Shown here in pieces: positions 27,424 through 36,892 of a DNA stretch of 64,000 nt. Made by a program: the position numbers and the translations under genes. The notes under the pieces are model-generated. The model made no database searches. It saw nothing but the letters and a program-made list of their open reading frames with translations, and was not told where the DNA came from. Every line of letters begins with the position of its first letter. Positions within the stretch are counted from its first letter, which is position 1. Source of the stretch: [Pseudomonas] carboxydohydrogena (GTDB lineage Bacteria; Pseudomonadota; Alphaproteobacteria; Rhizobiales; Xanthobacteraceae); NCBI RefSeq assembly GCF_029030725.1, contig NZ_CP113162.1, forward strand, positions 742,501-806,500. The letters are read 5' to 3'.

Positions 27424-27867
27424 ATGTTCGATACTCTTGTTGCACTCGGGAAATGGAATTGGCTCATTCTCGGCGTCGTGCTGATGGGCGTCGAGGCCCT
27501 TGTGCCGGGCGTTTTCATGTTCTGGCTCGGTCTCGCCGCGCTGATCATGGGCGTGCTGTCGTTCGGCGTTGCCATCTCATGGCAGATGCAGCTTGTCGGG
27601 TTCGCATTGCTTGCGATTTCGATGGTGCCGCTGTGGCGCCATTTCGCCGCGCGCGCCTCGGAGCGTGAGGACAATCAATTCCTCAATCGCCGGACGCAGG
27701 AACTGGTCGGGCAGGTGGCGACGCTCGAAACTCCGATCGTCAATGGTTTTGGGACGATCAGGCTCGGCGATACGGTCTGGCGCGTCGAGGGTCCGGCGCT
27801 CGAGGCCGGAACGCGGGTGAAGATCGAACAGGCGGACGGCGCGCGGCTGCGCGTCGGCCCTGCGTAA
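27424..27867 (+). CDS. NfeD family protein
   Basis: A 147-residue protein with two or three helices (about residues 8-70) and a C-terminal OB-fold domain (LVGQVATLETPIVNGFGTIRLGDTVWRVEG). This is the short NfeD form without the protease domain, the standard partner of the SPFH protein just upstream. Its stop lies only three bases from the end of the convergent kdsD gene, leaving no room for a terminator between them. Confidence 0.92.
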   Translation: MFDTLVALGKWNWLILGVVLMGVEALVPGVFMFWLGLAALIMGVLSFGVAISWQMQLVGFALLAISMVPLWRHFAARASEREDNQFLNRRTQELVGQVATLETPIVNGFGTIRLGDTVWRVEGPALEAGTRVKIEQADGARLRVGPA

Positions 27868-27870
27868 GCG

Positions 27871-28881
27871 TCAGGCGACGCCCGCCCGCAGCAGATCGTG
27901 CAAATGCAGGATGCCGACCGGCGTCTTGCCCCTGGTGACGATCAACGCGGTGATCTTCGAGGCATTGAGAATTTCCAGCGCCTCGCTGGCCAGAAGGTCG
28001 CCGCCGATGGTTTTCGGATTGGCCGTCATCACCTGATCGACCGTCGCGGTCATCAGATCGGGCCGCATGTGGCGGCGCAGATCGCCGTCGGTGACGATGC
28101 CAGCGATCTCGCCACGGCCGTCGACGATGGCGACGCACCCGAAGCCCTTCGAAGTCATTTCAAACAGCGCTTCCGACATCGGCGTGCCGAGCGGCTTCAC
28201 CGGGACGGACGCCTCCTTGTGCATCAGGTCGCGGACGAATTTCAGCATCGCACCCAGTTTGCCGGACGGATGCAGCACGCTGAAATCGGTGGCGGAGAAG
28301 CCGCGGCTTTCCAGGAGCGCGATCGCGAGCGCATCGCCGATCGCGAGCTGCATCAGCGCCGAGGTGGTCGGCGCCAGATTGTTCGGGCAGGCCTCGCGCG
28401 CCTTCGGCAGCGCCAGCACCACGTCGGCGGCGGCGCCGAGGGTGGATTCGCTTTCCGAGGTCACCGCGATCAACTGGATGCGGAAGCGGCGGGAATAATT
28501 GATGAGGCTGCGCAGTTCGGCGGTCTCGCCGGACCATGACAGTGCGATGATCACGTCATCCGGCGTGATCATGCCGAGATCGCCGTGGCTCGCTTCCGCC
28601 GCATGGACGAAGAACGCCGGTGTGCCGGTCGAGGCCATCGTCGCCGCGATCTTGCGGCCGATATGCCCCGACTTGCCGAGACCGGTGACGATGACACGGC
28701 CACTGGCGTTGCGGATCAGCTCGGTCGCTGCGGCGAACGGCGCGCCGAGGCCGTTCTGTAGCGTGGCGATCAGCGCGGCGACGCCATCGGCCTCCGCCGC
28801 CAGCGTGCGCAGCGCGGATTCGATAGCGGGAGAGAGAGGAGCCACTGACACGGAAGTTGTCCGCGGTTTGGAAGAAGCCAT
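27871..28881 (-). CDS. kdsD: Arabinose-5-phosphate isomerase
   Basis: A 336-residue KpsF/GutQ family enzyme converting ribulose-5-phosphate to arabinose-5-phosphate for Kdo and thus lipopolysaccharide. An SIS domain (about 45-185) holds VTGLGKSGHIGRKIAATMASTG and SWSGETAEL; two CBS domains follow (about 215-335). The length matches family members. It is convergent with the NfeD gene. Confidence 0.94.
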   Translation of the reverse strand: MASSKPRTTSVSVAPLSPAIESALRTLAAEADGVAALIATLQNGLGAPFAAATELIRNASGRVIVTGLGKSGHIGRKIAATMASTGTPAFFVHAAEASHGDLGMITPDDVIIALSWSGETAELRSLINYSRRFRIQLIAVTSESESTLGAAADVVLALPKAREACPNNLAPTTSALMQLAIGDALAIALLESRGFSATDFSVLHPSGKLGAMLKFVRDLMHKEASVPVKPLGTPMSEALFEMTSKGFGCVAIVDGRGEIAGIVTDGDLRRHMRPDLMTATVDQVMTANPKTIGGDLLASEALEILNASKITALIVTRGKTPVGILHLHDLLRAGVA

Positions 28882-29101
28882 GCACGATGTCCGAAAGGGC
28901 AGGCGGCGATGGTCGCCTGCTGCGTATTTTCTTTAGCACGCTCAATCACATCCGGCGATCCGGAACAGGCCCTCCTCAACCGCTCATTAACCATAGTTGT
29001 TTTAACTCTGTTAACGGCGTTCCGCACCGGAGCGCCGTGCCTTTTGTGCTGCAAGCAATTGTAGTTGTTGCGTTTTCGGCTCTGCCGGAAAGGTATTGAA
29101 G

Positions 29102-30712
29102 ATGCCCTTTGGGCATGGAGTGAGGGAGTGGCGAGGCCACCGCGCGCGGCATTCGTGCGGGGTGTTGGCGTGCGCCCTGCTGGGCGCGGCCTTTCTGTCC
29201 AGCCCCTGTCTTGCCCAGGCGCTGACCTCCTCGATGCTGGTGCCCTCGATCGGCGGGTTCGCGCCGGTCCAGAATTCGCCGCTGCGTCCGGTCGACGACC
29301 GCGATGTGACCGGGAGCGCGCCGGGAGCTTATGGCAATCCGGCTGCGTCGGGCGCGGCGGGCACAGGTTATGACTCGCTGAACCGCAGACGCAGGACGAA
29401 GCCCTATCCGGGCACGCCGAAGCCGAGATTCGTCGGGCCCGGCAATCCGCAAAATCCTCCTCCGTTGCAGGCGCCGCGCGTGACGGCGCCGGTATCGCCC
29501 TCGTTTGCGGGCACCGCCGATGGCGCGCCGCCGCGTCGCCGCCTGAAAATCGACGACGACCCGTTCGGGCAGGTCGGCAATTACGTCGGCGGCTTTCTGG
29601 TGAAGGAGGCGGTCGAAGTCTCGGGCGGCTACGACAGCAATCCCGGCCGTTTCTCGCAGCCGCGCGGCTCGGCGATCTACAGGGTCGCGCCGGAATTGCA
29701 GGCGACATCGGACTGGTCGCGCCACGCACTGAGCCTCGACCTGCGCGGTTCGTTCACCGGCTACGGCACGGAATTCCCCGGTCAGACCAGTTCGCCGCTC
29801 AATCTGGATCGCCCGAACGTGGACGGCAAACTCGCGGGCCGCATCGATGTGACCCGCGACACCCGTATCAATTCCGCGCTGCGGTTGCGGGTCGCGACCG
29901 ACAATCCCGGTTCGCCCGACGTGCAGGTAGGCTTGTCAAAATACCCGGTTTACACCAATTTCGGAGGCACGGTCGGTGTCGAGCAGGACTTCAATCGCTT
30001 GCAGCTTCAGGTCAACGGCAATGCTGACCGGACCGTGTATCAGTATTCCAAACTGACCGACGGCCGATCGTCGAGCAACGACGATCGCAACTTCAATCAG
30101 TATGGCGCGCAGGCGCGGTTCAGCTACGACTGGATGCCAGGCGTGAAGCCGTTCGCGGAAGTCGAAGGCGATACCCGCGTGCACGATCTGCAATTCGACC
30201 GCAACGGCTATCAGCGCGATTCCAACGGTGCCTACGTCAAGGCGGGAACGAGCTTCGAGTTCTCGCGGCTGCTCACCGGCGAGATCGCGGCCGGGTATTC
30301 GTGGCGCGACTATCAGGACCCGCGCCTGAAGCAGCTCTCCGGTCTGCTCACGAGTGCTTCGCTGGTATGGACCGCGACGGGACTCACCACGGTGAAATTC
30401 GATGCCACTTCGTCGATCAACGAGACGACTTTGGAAGGCGTCTCAGGTTCCCTGTCGCGCGACTACAGCGTTCAGGTCGATCATGCCTTCCGTCGCTGGC
30501 TGATCGGCACGGCCAGGTTCGGTTATGGAACCACGGATTATGAAGGGACGCGGTTCGACCGCCGTTACTTCGCGGAAGCCGATCTGGTCTACAAGCTTTC
30601 CCGCACCCTTGCGATCAAGGGAACCCTGCGCCGTGATTGGCTGAAGAGCGATGCTCCAGGTGTCAATTCGGCCGAGACGGTTGTGATGCTGGGCGTTCGC
30701 GTGCAGCGCTAG
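29102..30712 (+). CDS. Outer-membrane beta-barrel protein
   Basis: A 536-residue exported protein: signal peptide (residues about 15-39, ending CLAQA), a disordered Pro-rich stretch of about 100 residues, then a barrel-like region of alternating strands from VGGFLVKEAVEVSGGYDSNPGR to the end, closing with VVMLGVRVQR. It resembles the outer-membrane beta-barrel (BBP2-like) proteins found with exopolysaccharide secretion, but no polysaccharide genes are adjacent. ATG 29102 has GGAAAGG at good spacing; the TTG six bases earlier is too close. Confidence 0.8.
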   Translation: MPFGHGVREWRGHRARHSCGVLACALLGAAFLSSPCLAQALTSSMLVPSIGGFAPVQNSPLRPVDDRDVTGSAPGAYGNPAASGAAGTGYDSLNRRRRTKPYPGTPKPRFVGPGNPQNPPPLQAPRVTAPVSPSFAGTADGAPPRRRLKIDDDPFGQVGNYVGGFLVKEAVEVSGGYDSNPGRFSQPRGSAIYRVAPELQATSDWSRHALSLDLRGSFTGYGTEFPGQTSSPLNLDRPNVDGKLAGRIDVTRDTRINSALRLRVATDNPGSPDVQVGLSKYPVYTNFGGTVGVEQDFNRLQLQVNGNADRTVYQYSKLTDGRSSSNDDRNFNQYGAQARFSYDWMPGVKPFAEVEGDTRVHDLQFDRNGYQRDSNGAYVKAGTSFEFSRLLTGEIAAGYSWRDYQDPRLKQLSGLLTSASLVWTATGLTTVKFDATSSINETTLEGVSGSLSRDYSVQVDHAFRRWLIGTARFGYGTTDYEGTRFDRRYFAEADLVYKLSRTLAIKGTLRRDWLKSDAPGVNSAETVVMLGVRVQR

Positions 30713-30867
30713 CGTCTCATTCAGCGGTCCCGCGCGGGTTCCTGCTGAATAAACCCCATATCCTGAAACCCGGCATTAACCCCCTCCAACAGTGGTGGAT
30801 CAAGTAAGGATTCCGGCAAGAGTTCACAGCGTACCACTGCTTTTCAACGCTGGAGCAGGCGCGCGTA

Positions 30868-32346
30868 ATGTATCGATCGGGTCTAAAGTTATGGCAGGCT
30901 TCGCCGCGCGCTCTGACGATCGTGTCCGTGCTTGCGACGCTGGCCTTCATGACGATCTGCGCCAGCGTTTTGCTCGACATCCGCTCCGGCAAGGAGGAAC
31001 TTGCCAGACAGTCCTCCGAGAATCTGGCCGCGACCATCGACGCCGATCTCAGCCGCAACATCGAGATTTATGATCTGTCGCTGCGCAACGTCGTCAATAA
31101 CATGCTGGAGCTCGATACCCAGCATATCAGCCTGCCGATCCTGCATCTGATCCTGTTCGATCATGCGGCGACCGCAAAGTATTACGGCCCGATCCGGGTG
31201 TTCGATGCCGACGGTAATCTGAAGCTCGACTCCAGCACGCTGCACCCGGCGCAGGAAAATCGCGCCGACGAGGAATATTTCAAGGTCCATCGCGACAATC
31301 GCGATGCCGGCCTCTATATCGGCGATCCCTCGGTCTACCGGAATACATTCGCGGTGGTGTTGAGCCGCCGCATCACCGGATATGACGGGAAATTCCTCGG
31401 CGTCGTCGTCGGCTCGCTGCGCTACAGTTATTTTCATGACCTGTTCGGCAAGCTGACATTCAACCCGGAAGACAGCGTCACCATTTTCCGGCGCGACGGT
31501 GTCGTGATGATGCGCCAGCCGTTCGACATAGCGGTGATCGGCAAGAGTCTCAGCGACAGTGGCACCGTCCGCCACATTCTCGAAACGCCGAGCGGATCGA
31601 CGAAGACACGCAGCGAAATCGATTCCATCGAGCGAATGTATGTCTGGCGGAACAGCGAGCGCCCGCTTGTCGTGGTGGTTGGAAAATCGCTGGATAGTAT
31701 CTACGGCACATGGTGGACGCAAACGCTGATCATCGGCGGCCTGATGTTCGTTCTCTCGATCTTCGCCATCGGCACGACGCTCTTTCTCACTCGCGAGATT
31801 TCGCGGCGTGCGGCCGCCGAGAAACGTCTGTCGCAACTTGCGACCACCGACGCGCTGACCGGCATCGACAACCGCCGCAGGTTCGACGAGCGAATTCTCG
31901 ATGAATGGCGGCGCGGCTGGCAGAAATTGCCCTTGTCGCTCCTGATGATCGATGCCGATCATTTCAAGGCGTTCAACGATCTGTTCGGTCATCAGGCCGG
32001 AGATCAACTGCTGGCGCGGATCGCGGCATGCGTCGCGGAATCCGCCAAGCGTCCCGCAGACTGCGCCGCGCGTTATGGCGGCGAGGAGTTCGTGCTGCTG
32101 CTGCCGAATACCGATCTTGCCGGCGCGCTCAAGCTCGCCGAGGAAGTGCGCGATCGCGTCGTGCGCCTGTCGGCCGATAAATGGGCGACAACGGTTTCGG
32201 TCGGGGTCGCCTGCCTCGTTCCCGATATGGCGGGTTCACCGAAGGATCTGATCGAGGCGGCGGACAAGGCGCTGTATGAAGCCAAGGAGCAGGGCCGCAA
32301 CCGCTGCGTGGCGAGCGACGCGGAGAGGGCGACGGAAGCCGCCTGA
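30868..32346 (+). CDS. Diguanylate cyclase with periplasmic Cache sensor
   Basis: A 492-residue enzyme making cyclic-di-GMP from two GTP. Helix one (about 16-35) and helix two (about 288-310) bracket a periplasmic double-Cache-like sensor containing the YFKVHRDNRDAGLYIGDP segment. The cytoplasmic GGDEF domain has an active GGEEF site at about 405-409. RPAD sits exactly five residues before it, an intact inhibitory (I) site for product feedback. The ligand is unknown. Confidence 0.93.
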   Translation: MYRSGLKLWQASPRALTIVSVLATLAFMTICASVLLDIRSGKEELARQSSENLAATIDADLSRNIEIYDLSLRNVVNNMLELDTQHISLPILHLILFDHAATAKYYGPIRVFDADGNLKLDSSTLHPAQENRADEEYFKVHRDNRDAGLYIGDPSVYRNTFAVVLSRRITGYDGKFLGVVVGSLRYSYFHDLFGKLTFNPEDSVTIFRRDGVVMMRQPFDIAVIGKSLSDSGTVRHILETPSGSTKTRSEIDSIERMYVWRNSERPLVVVVGKSLDSIYGTWWTQTLIIGGLMFVLSIFAIGTTLFLTREISRRAAAEKRLSQLATTDALTGIDNRRRFDERILDEWRRGWQKLPLSLLMIDADHFKAFNDLFGHQAGDQLLARIAACVAESAKRPADCAARYGGEEFVLLLPNTDLAGALKLAEEVRDRVVRLSADKWATTVSVGVACLVPDMAGSPKDLIEAADKALYEAKEQGRNRCVASDAERATEAA

Positions 32347-32377
32347 CCGATCCCGCATCCGCTGCTACACTGCGCGG

Positions 32378-33130
32378 ATGAAACTTTCCGCCCGATTCCC
32401 GAAAATTCTTGCCTGCTGCGCCGCGCTCGCCGTCTCGTCCGCCGCGAGCGAGGCCCGCGATCTGTCGCCCGCCGAAACATGCATTGCGGTGAACGACGGG
32501 CTGTCGCTCGGCGCGCCGCTGCCGCACACAGCCGAAGCCCTCAAGGCGCACAGGCCCTTGAGGATCGTCGCCATCGGCTCTTCGTCCACCGTGGGGCTGT
32601 GGATGGTGCGCAAGGAGAAAACCTATCCCGGCGTGATGTACCGCGAATTGTTGCGGCTCGACCCCGCGATGCAGATCGAGATCGTCAATTCCGGGCGCAA
32701 CGGCGACACCATCCCCGGCAACATCGCGCGGTTTCAGCGCGACGTGTTCGCCCATCGGCCGGACCTCGTGATCTGGCAGATCGGCGGCAACGATTTCACC
32801 TGGGGCGAGGGGATCGAAAGCCTCGGGCACAGGATCGCCGAAGGCGTCGCGATGCTGCGCGCGCAGGATGCCGACGTCATCCTGATGGACCAGCAATACA
32901 CCCCGGTCATTCTCGCCACGCATTACGCCAAGATGCAGGCGGCGATCGCGTCCGTCGCGCGCGAACAGCAGGTGGCGTATCTGCCGCGTTTCGATATGCT
33001 GCATAAAACGGTGGAGGCGGGCGTCTCCATCGTCAGCCTGTCGGCGTTCGACGGACTGCACATGTCGGGCGACGCCTATGACTGCACCGGCCGCGTGCTC
33101 GCCCGCGCGATCATGGCGGCGGTGCGGTAA
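32378..33130 (+). CDS. Exported SGNH/GDSL hydrolase
   Basis: A 250-residue esterase-type protein with a signal peptide ending SEARA-like (cleavage about residue 24). Block I IGSSSTVGL near 66, block III IGGND and block V DGLHMS hold the catalytic Ser, the oxyanion Asn and the Asp/His pair. The substrate could be an acyl or acetyl ester of envelope polymers. It sits between the cyclase gene and a binding protein with short gaps. Confidence 0.85.
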   Translation: MKLSARFPKILACCAALAVSSAASEARDLSPAETCIAVNDGLSLGAPLPHTAEALKAHRPLRIVAIGSSSTVGLWMVRKEKTYPGVMYRELLRLDPAMQIEIVNSGRNGDTIPGNIARFQRDVFAHRPDLVIWQIGGNDFTWGEGIESLGHRIAEGVAMLRAQDADVILMDQQYTPVILATHYAKMQAAIASVAREQQVAYLPRFDMLHKTVEAGVSIVSLSAFDGLHMSGDAYDCTGRVLARAIMAAVR

Positions 33131-33147
33131 AACGAGGAGGATTTCCG

Positions 33148-34170
33148 ATGAGCTTTGTCTGCTGCCGTTCCTTCATGGCCGCGCTGGCCGTTGTCTTTGC
33201 CGCGACGTGGACGGCGGCGCCCGCGCGCGCCGAAGTCTCCGAGATCAGCATCTCGAAAGGCTACGGCATCCTCTATCTGCCGCTGATCGTGATGGAGGAC
33301 CAGAAGCTCCTCGAGAAGCAGGCGGAGAAGGCTGGCCTCGGCAAGGTGAGCGTGAAATGGCGCGTGCTCGACGGCGGCAACGTCATCAACGACGCCATGA
33401 TGGCAGGCTCGCTCGATTTCGCGGGCACCGGCGCGCCGGCCTTTGTCGCGCTGTGGTCGAAGGCGAAGGGCATTCCGAACACCGCGGTGATCGGCATCAG
33501 CGCCCTGAGCGCGACCTCGCTGTATCTGAATTCCAGCAATCCGCAGATCAAGGGCCTCGCCGATTTCAAGAGCGGCGACAAGATCGCGCTGCCCGGCATC
33601 AAGACCTCGCTGTCGGCGGTGGTGTTGCAGATGATGGCGGCGAAGCAGTTCGGCATCGAGAATTACGCAAAGCTCGATCCGCTCACTGTCGGCCTGCCGC
33701 ATCCGGAGGGGTTGATCGCGTTGACCTCAGGGCGTTCGGATGTGAGCGCGCATTTCACCTCGCCGCCGTTCTCCTATCTCGAACTCAAGGACCCGAAGGT
33801 GCACAAGGTGGCGAGTTCGGTGGATTACATCGGCAACATCACGCTCGATGTGGTGTACGCGCCGAAGAAATTCGTCGATGCCAACCCGAAGACCACCGAG
33901 GCGATGCTGGCGGCGCTCGACGAGGCCGATGCCTTCATCAAGAACCACCGCGACGAGGCGGCGGACATTTTCGTGCGCAGCTCCAAGACCAGGGTGTCGA
34001 AGGAGGACGTGCTGGCCATTCTTGGCGACCCGGACACGCGGTTCTCGACCACGCCGGACAAGGTCAAGAGTTTCGCCGACTTCATGAAGGCCGCCGGCAC
34101 CATCAAGACCGCGCCGGAGAAATGGTCCGACATGTTCATCCCGCAGTTGTCCGGCCGGGACGGGAGTTGA
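33148..34170 (+). CDS. NitT/TauT family ABC substrate-binding protein
   Basis: A 340-residue exported protein with a signal peptide (ending APARA) and the two-lobed fold of SsuA/TauA-type proteins: ISKGYGILYLPLIVMED, GGNVINDAMMAGSLDFAGTGAP. These bind sulfonates, nitrate or pyrimidine precursors. No permease or ATPase is next to it, so it is an orphan or serves a distant transporter. GAGGAGG precedes ATG. Confidence 0.85.
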   Translation: MSFVCCRSFMAALAVVFAATWTAAPARAEVSEISISKGYGILYLPLIVMEDQKLLEKQAEKAGLGKVSVKWRVLDGGNVINDAMMAGSLDFAGTGAPAFVALWSKAKGIPNTAVIGISALSATSLYLNSSNPQIKGLADFKSGDKIALPGIKTSLSAVVLQMMAAKQFGIENYAKLDPLTVGLPHPEGLIALTSGRSDVSAHFTSPPFSYLELKDPKVHKVASSVDYIGNITLDVVYAPKKFVDANPKTTEAMLAALDEADAFIKNHRDEAADIFVRSSKTRVSKEDVLAILGDPDTRFSTTPDKVKSFADFMKAAGTIKTAPEKWSDMFIPQLSGRDGS

Positions 34171-34316
34171 GGGGGCAACCTCAGCGTCCCGGGTGGCTCG
34201 TGTGCGTCACGAGCCGCGCGGCGCTGGGCTGCCGCCGAACGGCTACAGTGTCCAACCTTCATTTTGCCAAAACTCTCGAGGCAGGCGCGGTCGTCAAGTG
34301 GGGAGTTCGCTACCCC

Positions 34317-35189
34317 TCACACGTACTTCTTCATCTCGCTGAGCAAATCCCCGCGTAATTCCTCGCGGTCCATCGCGTAGGCGATGTTGGCGGCCAAGAA
34401 GCCTGACTTCGAGCCGCAATCGTAGCTCTTGCCCTTGAACTTGAATCCATAGAACGGCTGCTTGCCCGCGAGCGCGAGCATTGCGTCGGTCAACTGGATT
34501 TCGCCGCCCGCGCCGCGTTCCTGCGTTTCCAGAATGTTGAAGATCTCCGGCTGCAAAATGTAGCGGCCGGTGATCGAGAGGTTGGAGGGCGCGACCTCCT
34601 TCTTCGGCTTCTCGACCATGCCGTTCAATTCAAACAGGTCGCCCTTGCTTTTGCCGACGCCGACCACGCCGTACATGTGGACCTGCTCCATCGGCACTTC
34701 TTCCACCGCGATGATGTTAGCCTTGTCCGCGCCGGCCGCGTTGGCGGCGTCGATCATCTGCTTGAGGCCACTCGGTCTGTTCTTCACCAGCACGTCCGGC
34801 AGCAGAACCGCGAACGGCTCGTTGCCGACGATGTCGCGCGCGCACCACACCGCATGGCCGAGGCCGAGCGGCGCCTGCTGGCGCGTGAACGAGGTGGTGC
34901 CCGCTTCCGGCTGGTCGCGCTCGAGGATCGCAAGTTCCTTCTTCTTCTCGCGGCTCTCCAGCGTGTCTTCCAGCTCGTAGGGGCGGTCGAAATGATCCTC
35001 GATCACGCCCTTGTTGCGGCCGGTGACGAACACGAGGTGTTCGATGCCCGCTTCCAGCGCCTCGTCCACCACATGCTGGATCAGCGGGCGATCCACCACG
35101 GTCAGCATCTCCTTCGGCATCGCCTTGGTGGCGGGCAGGAAACGGGTGCCGAGACCGGCGACGGGGAATACGGCTTTGCGGATTTTCAT
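34317..35189 (-). CDS. galU: UTP-glucose-1-phosphate uridylyltransferase
   Basis: A 290-residue nucleotidyltransferase making UDP-glucose for envelope sugars. The signature GLGTRFLPATKAMPKEML is at residues 13-30, and LGLGHAVWCA and GSKSGFLAAN follow in order. Length is as in other GalU. A 9-bp GC hairpin lies in its leader 42 bases before ATG. Confidence 0.96.
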   Translation of the reverse strand: MKIRKAVFPVAGLGTRFLPATKAMPKEMLTVVDRPLIQHVVDEALEAGIEHLVFVTGRNKGVIEDHFDRPYELEDTLESREKKKELAILERDQPEAGTTSFTRQQAPLGLGHAVWCARDIVGNEPFAVLLPDVLVKNRPSGLKQMIDAANAAGADKANIIAVEEVPMEQVHMYGVVGVGKSKGDLFELNGMVEKPKKEVAPSNLSITGRYILQPEIFNILETQERGAGGEIQLTDAMLALAGKQPFYGFKFKGKSYDCGSKSGFLAANIAYAMDREELRGDLLSEMKKYV

Positions 35190-35448
35190 GTGGTGCTTCG
35201 GGCTCTTTGATGGACGCGATGAAAAGGCGGCGGCGCGAGGGCTCGCGCCGGGAACAATCGATCCGCCTCACTATCCTGTTTGCAGCCGATAACAAAGGCA
35301 GCAAATGGGCAAGTGCCTCAGGCGGATCGGCTTTCGCGCATGCGGGTTAATGGCGCAGCGCCCCTGAAACATCATGAAATCGGCCCTATGTTAAGGGTGT
35401 GGAAACCCTCTGCGGGCCTGATAGCCTTTCGGGACGGGAAGGACATTC
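35190..35448. other. Divergent galU/mltB intergenic region with two inverted repeats
   Basis: CGGCGCGAG-GG-CTCGCGCCG at 35231-35250 is a 9-bp hairpin with a 2-base loop in the galU leader. CGATCCGCCT (35259-35268) and AGGCGGATCG (35320-35329) are 10-bp inverted arms 51 bases apart, which could be paired regulator sites. The mltB gene has GGAAGGA before its ATG. No gene in this stretch. Confidence 0.5.
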
Positions 35449-36807
35449 ATGGCATTGCCGGTGAGAATGAAGCGCGGTTTGGCGGGTGGTCTGGCGTTGG
35501 GCGCGCTGGCGCTGCCGCTGTCCGCCTGCATTCCGGATGGCCCGCGCGGGCCGCGCCCCGAACTCACCGGCTCGATCCCCTCATCCGCGCCATCCATGCG
35601 CCGCGCCTCCTCGAAGGAATGGAGCGGGGAGGACGGCGCCTCCGGCTCGCCCGAGATGACGGCCTCCGCGATCCGCGCCGCCGCCGCCAATTTCAAATCC
35701 TGCGTCGCCGCGATGGGCCCGGAGGCTGCGCGCCGTGGCGTCACGCAGGCCAACTTCCAGCGCCTCACCGCGAACCTTGAGCCCGATCTGAAGATCATGG
35801 ACTTCATGGATTCGCAGCCCGAATTCACCAAGGCGGTGTGGGATTATCTCGACGTGCTGGTGACCGATGCGCGGATCGCGCGCGGCCGCGAAATCCTCGC
35901 TCAGTACAAGGCGCAGTTCGATGCGGTGGAGCGCGCCTATGGCGTCGACCGCTACATCATCGCCTCCATCTGGGGCGTGGAGTCGAACTACTCGACGCAG
36001 GGCGGCGACCGCAGCGTGCTCAATTCCACCGCGACGCTCGCCTGCATTGGGCGGCGGCAGAATTATTTCCGCGGCGAGTTTCTGGCGGCGCTGGAAATCC
36101 TCAATCGCGGCGACCTCACGCCGGACGAGATGGTCGGCTCGTGGGCGGGGGCGTTCGGGCCGACGCAGTTCATGCCCACGGTGTACAAGCGGTTCGCGGT
36201 CGATTTCGACGGCGACGGGCGGCGCGACGCGGTCAAGGATGTCGCCGACCTGATCGCTTCCACCGCCAACAAGCTCAAGACCGACGGCTGGCAGGCGGGG
36301 CAGGGCTGGGGCTACGAGGTCTCGGTGCCGCGCGGCTTCGATTACATGATGGCCGACCGCTCGAAGATGCTGTCGCTCGCGCAATGGGAACGGCTCGGCG
36401 TGCGCCGCGCGAACGGTCAGGCGTTTCCGCGGCCCGGCGATCACGCGTTTCTCCTGATGCCCGCGGGCGCGCAGGGGCCGGGCTTCCTGATGTTGCAAAA
36501 CTTCCGCGCCATCCTGCGCTACAACCCGGCGGAATCCTACGCGCTCGCGATCGGCCATTTCGCCGACCGGCTGCGCGGGGGCGGGCCGTTCGTCCAGAAC
36601 TGGCCGCGTTCGGAGCGGGTGCTGAGCCGCGCCGAGCGGCTTGAGTTGCAGCAATTGCTGGCGCGGCGCGGCTTCTATCAGGGCGAGCCGGATGGCCAGT
36701 TGGGGAGCGCGACCCGTCAGGCGCTGCGTTCCTATCAGGCCTCGGTCGGCACGCCCGCCGACGGCTTCGCCTCCTCCGACGCGCTCGCCCGGCTGCGGGC
36801 GAACTGA
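35449..36807 (+). CDS. Lytic murein transglycosylase, MltB type, lipoprotein
   Basis: A 452-residue peptidoglycan-cleaving enzyme. The lipobox LPLSAC places lipidated Cys at residue 27, so it is anchored in a membrane, most likely the outer. The SLT_2 domain runs from about 75 to 370 with the catalytic Glu near 178 in WGVESNYS. A C-terminal peptidoglycan-binding domain (about 390-450, LLARRGFYQGEPDGQLGSATRQAL) completes it. It forms 1,6-anhydro ends on glycan strands. Confidence 0.94.
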   Translation: MALPVRMKRGLAGGLALGALALPLSACIPDGPRGPRPELTGSIPSSAPSMRRASSKEWSGEDGASGSPEMTASAIRAAAANFKSCVAAMGPEAARRGVTQANFQRLTANLEPDLKIMDFMDSQPEFTKAVWDYLDVLVTDARIARGREILAQYKAQFDAVERAYGVDRYIIASIWGVESNYSTQGGDRSVLNSTATLACIGRRQNYFRGEFLAALEILNRGDLTPDEMVGSWAGAFGPTQFMPTVYKRFAVDFDGDGRRDAVKDVADLIASTANKLKTDGWQAGQGWGYEVSVPRGFDYMMADRSKMLSLAQWERLGVRRANGQAFPRPGDHAFLLMPAGAQGPGFLMLQNFRAILRYNPAESYALAIGHFADRLRGGGPFVQNWPRSERVLSRAERLELQQLLARRGFYQGEPDGQLGSATRQALRSYQASVGTPADGFASSDALARLRAN

Positions 36808-36892
36808 GGCGAATAACGCCGCAATCGCCCCTTTTCGGGCCGGATTCAGCTAGTATAACGGGGGTCAAAATCGAAACCCGGCTGAGACCCTG

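Noticed and set aside
28985-29015. CtrA box (TTAA-N7-TTAA) before the outer-membrane barrel gene
   Set aside because: TTAA words are spaced by 11 and 5 bases, not 7, so they are not a CtrA site.
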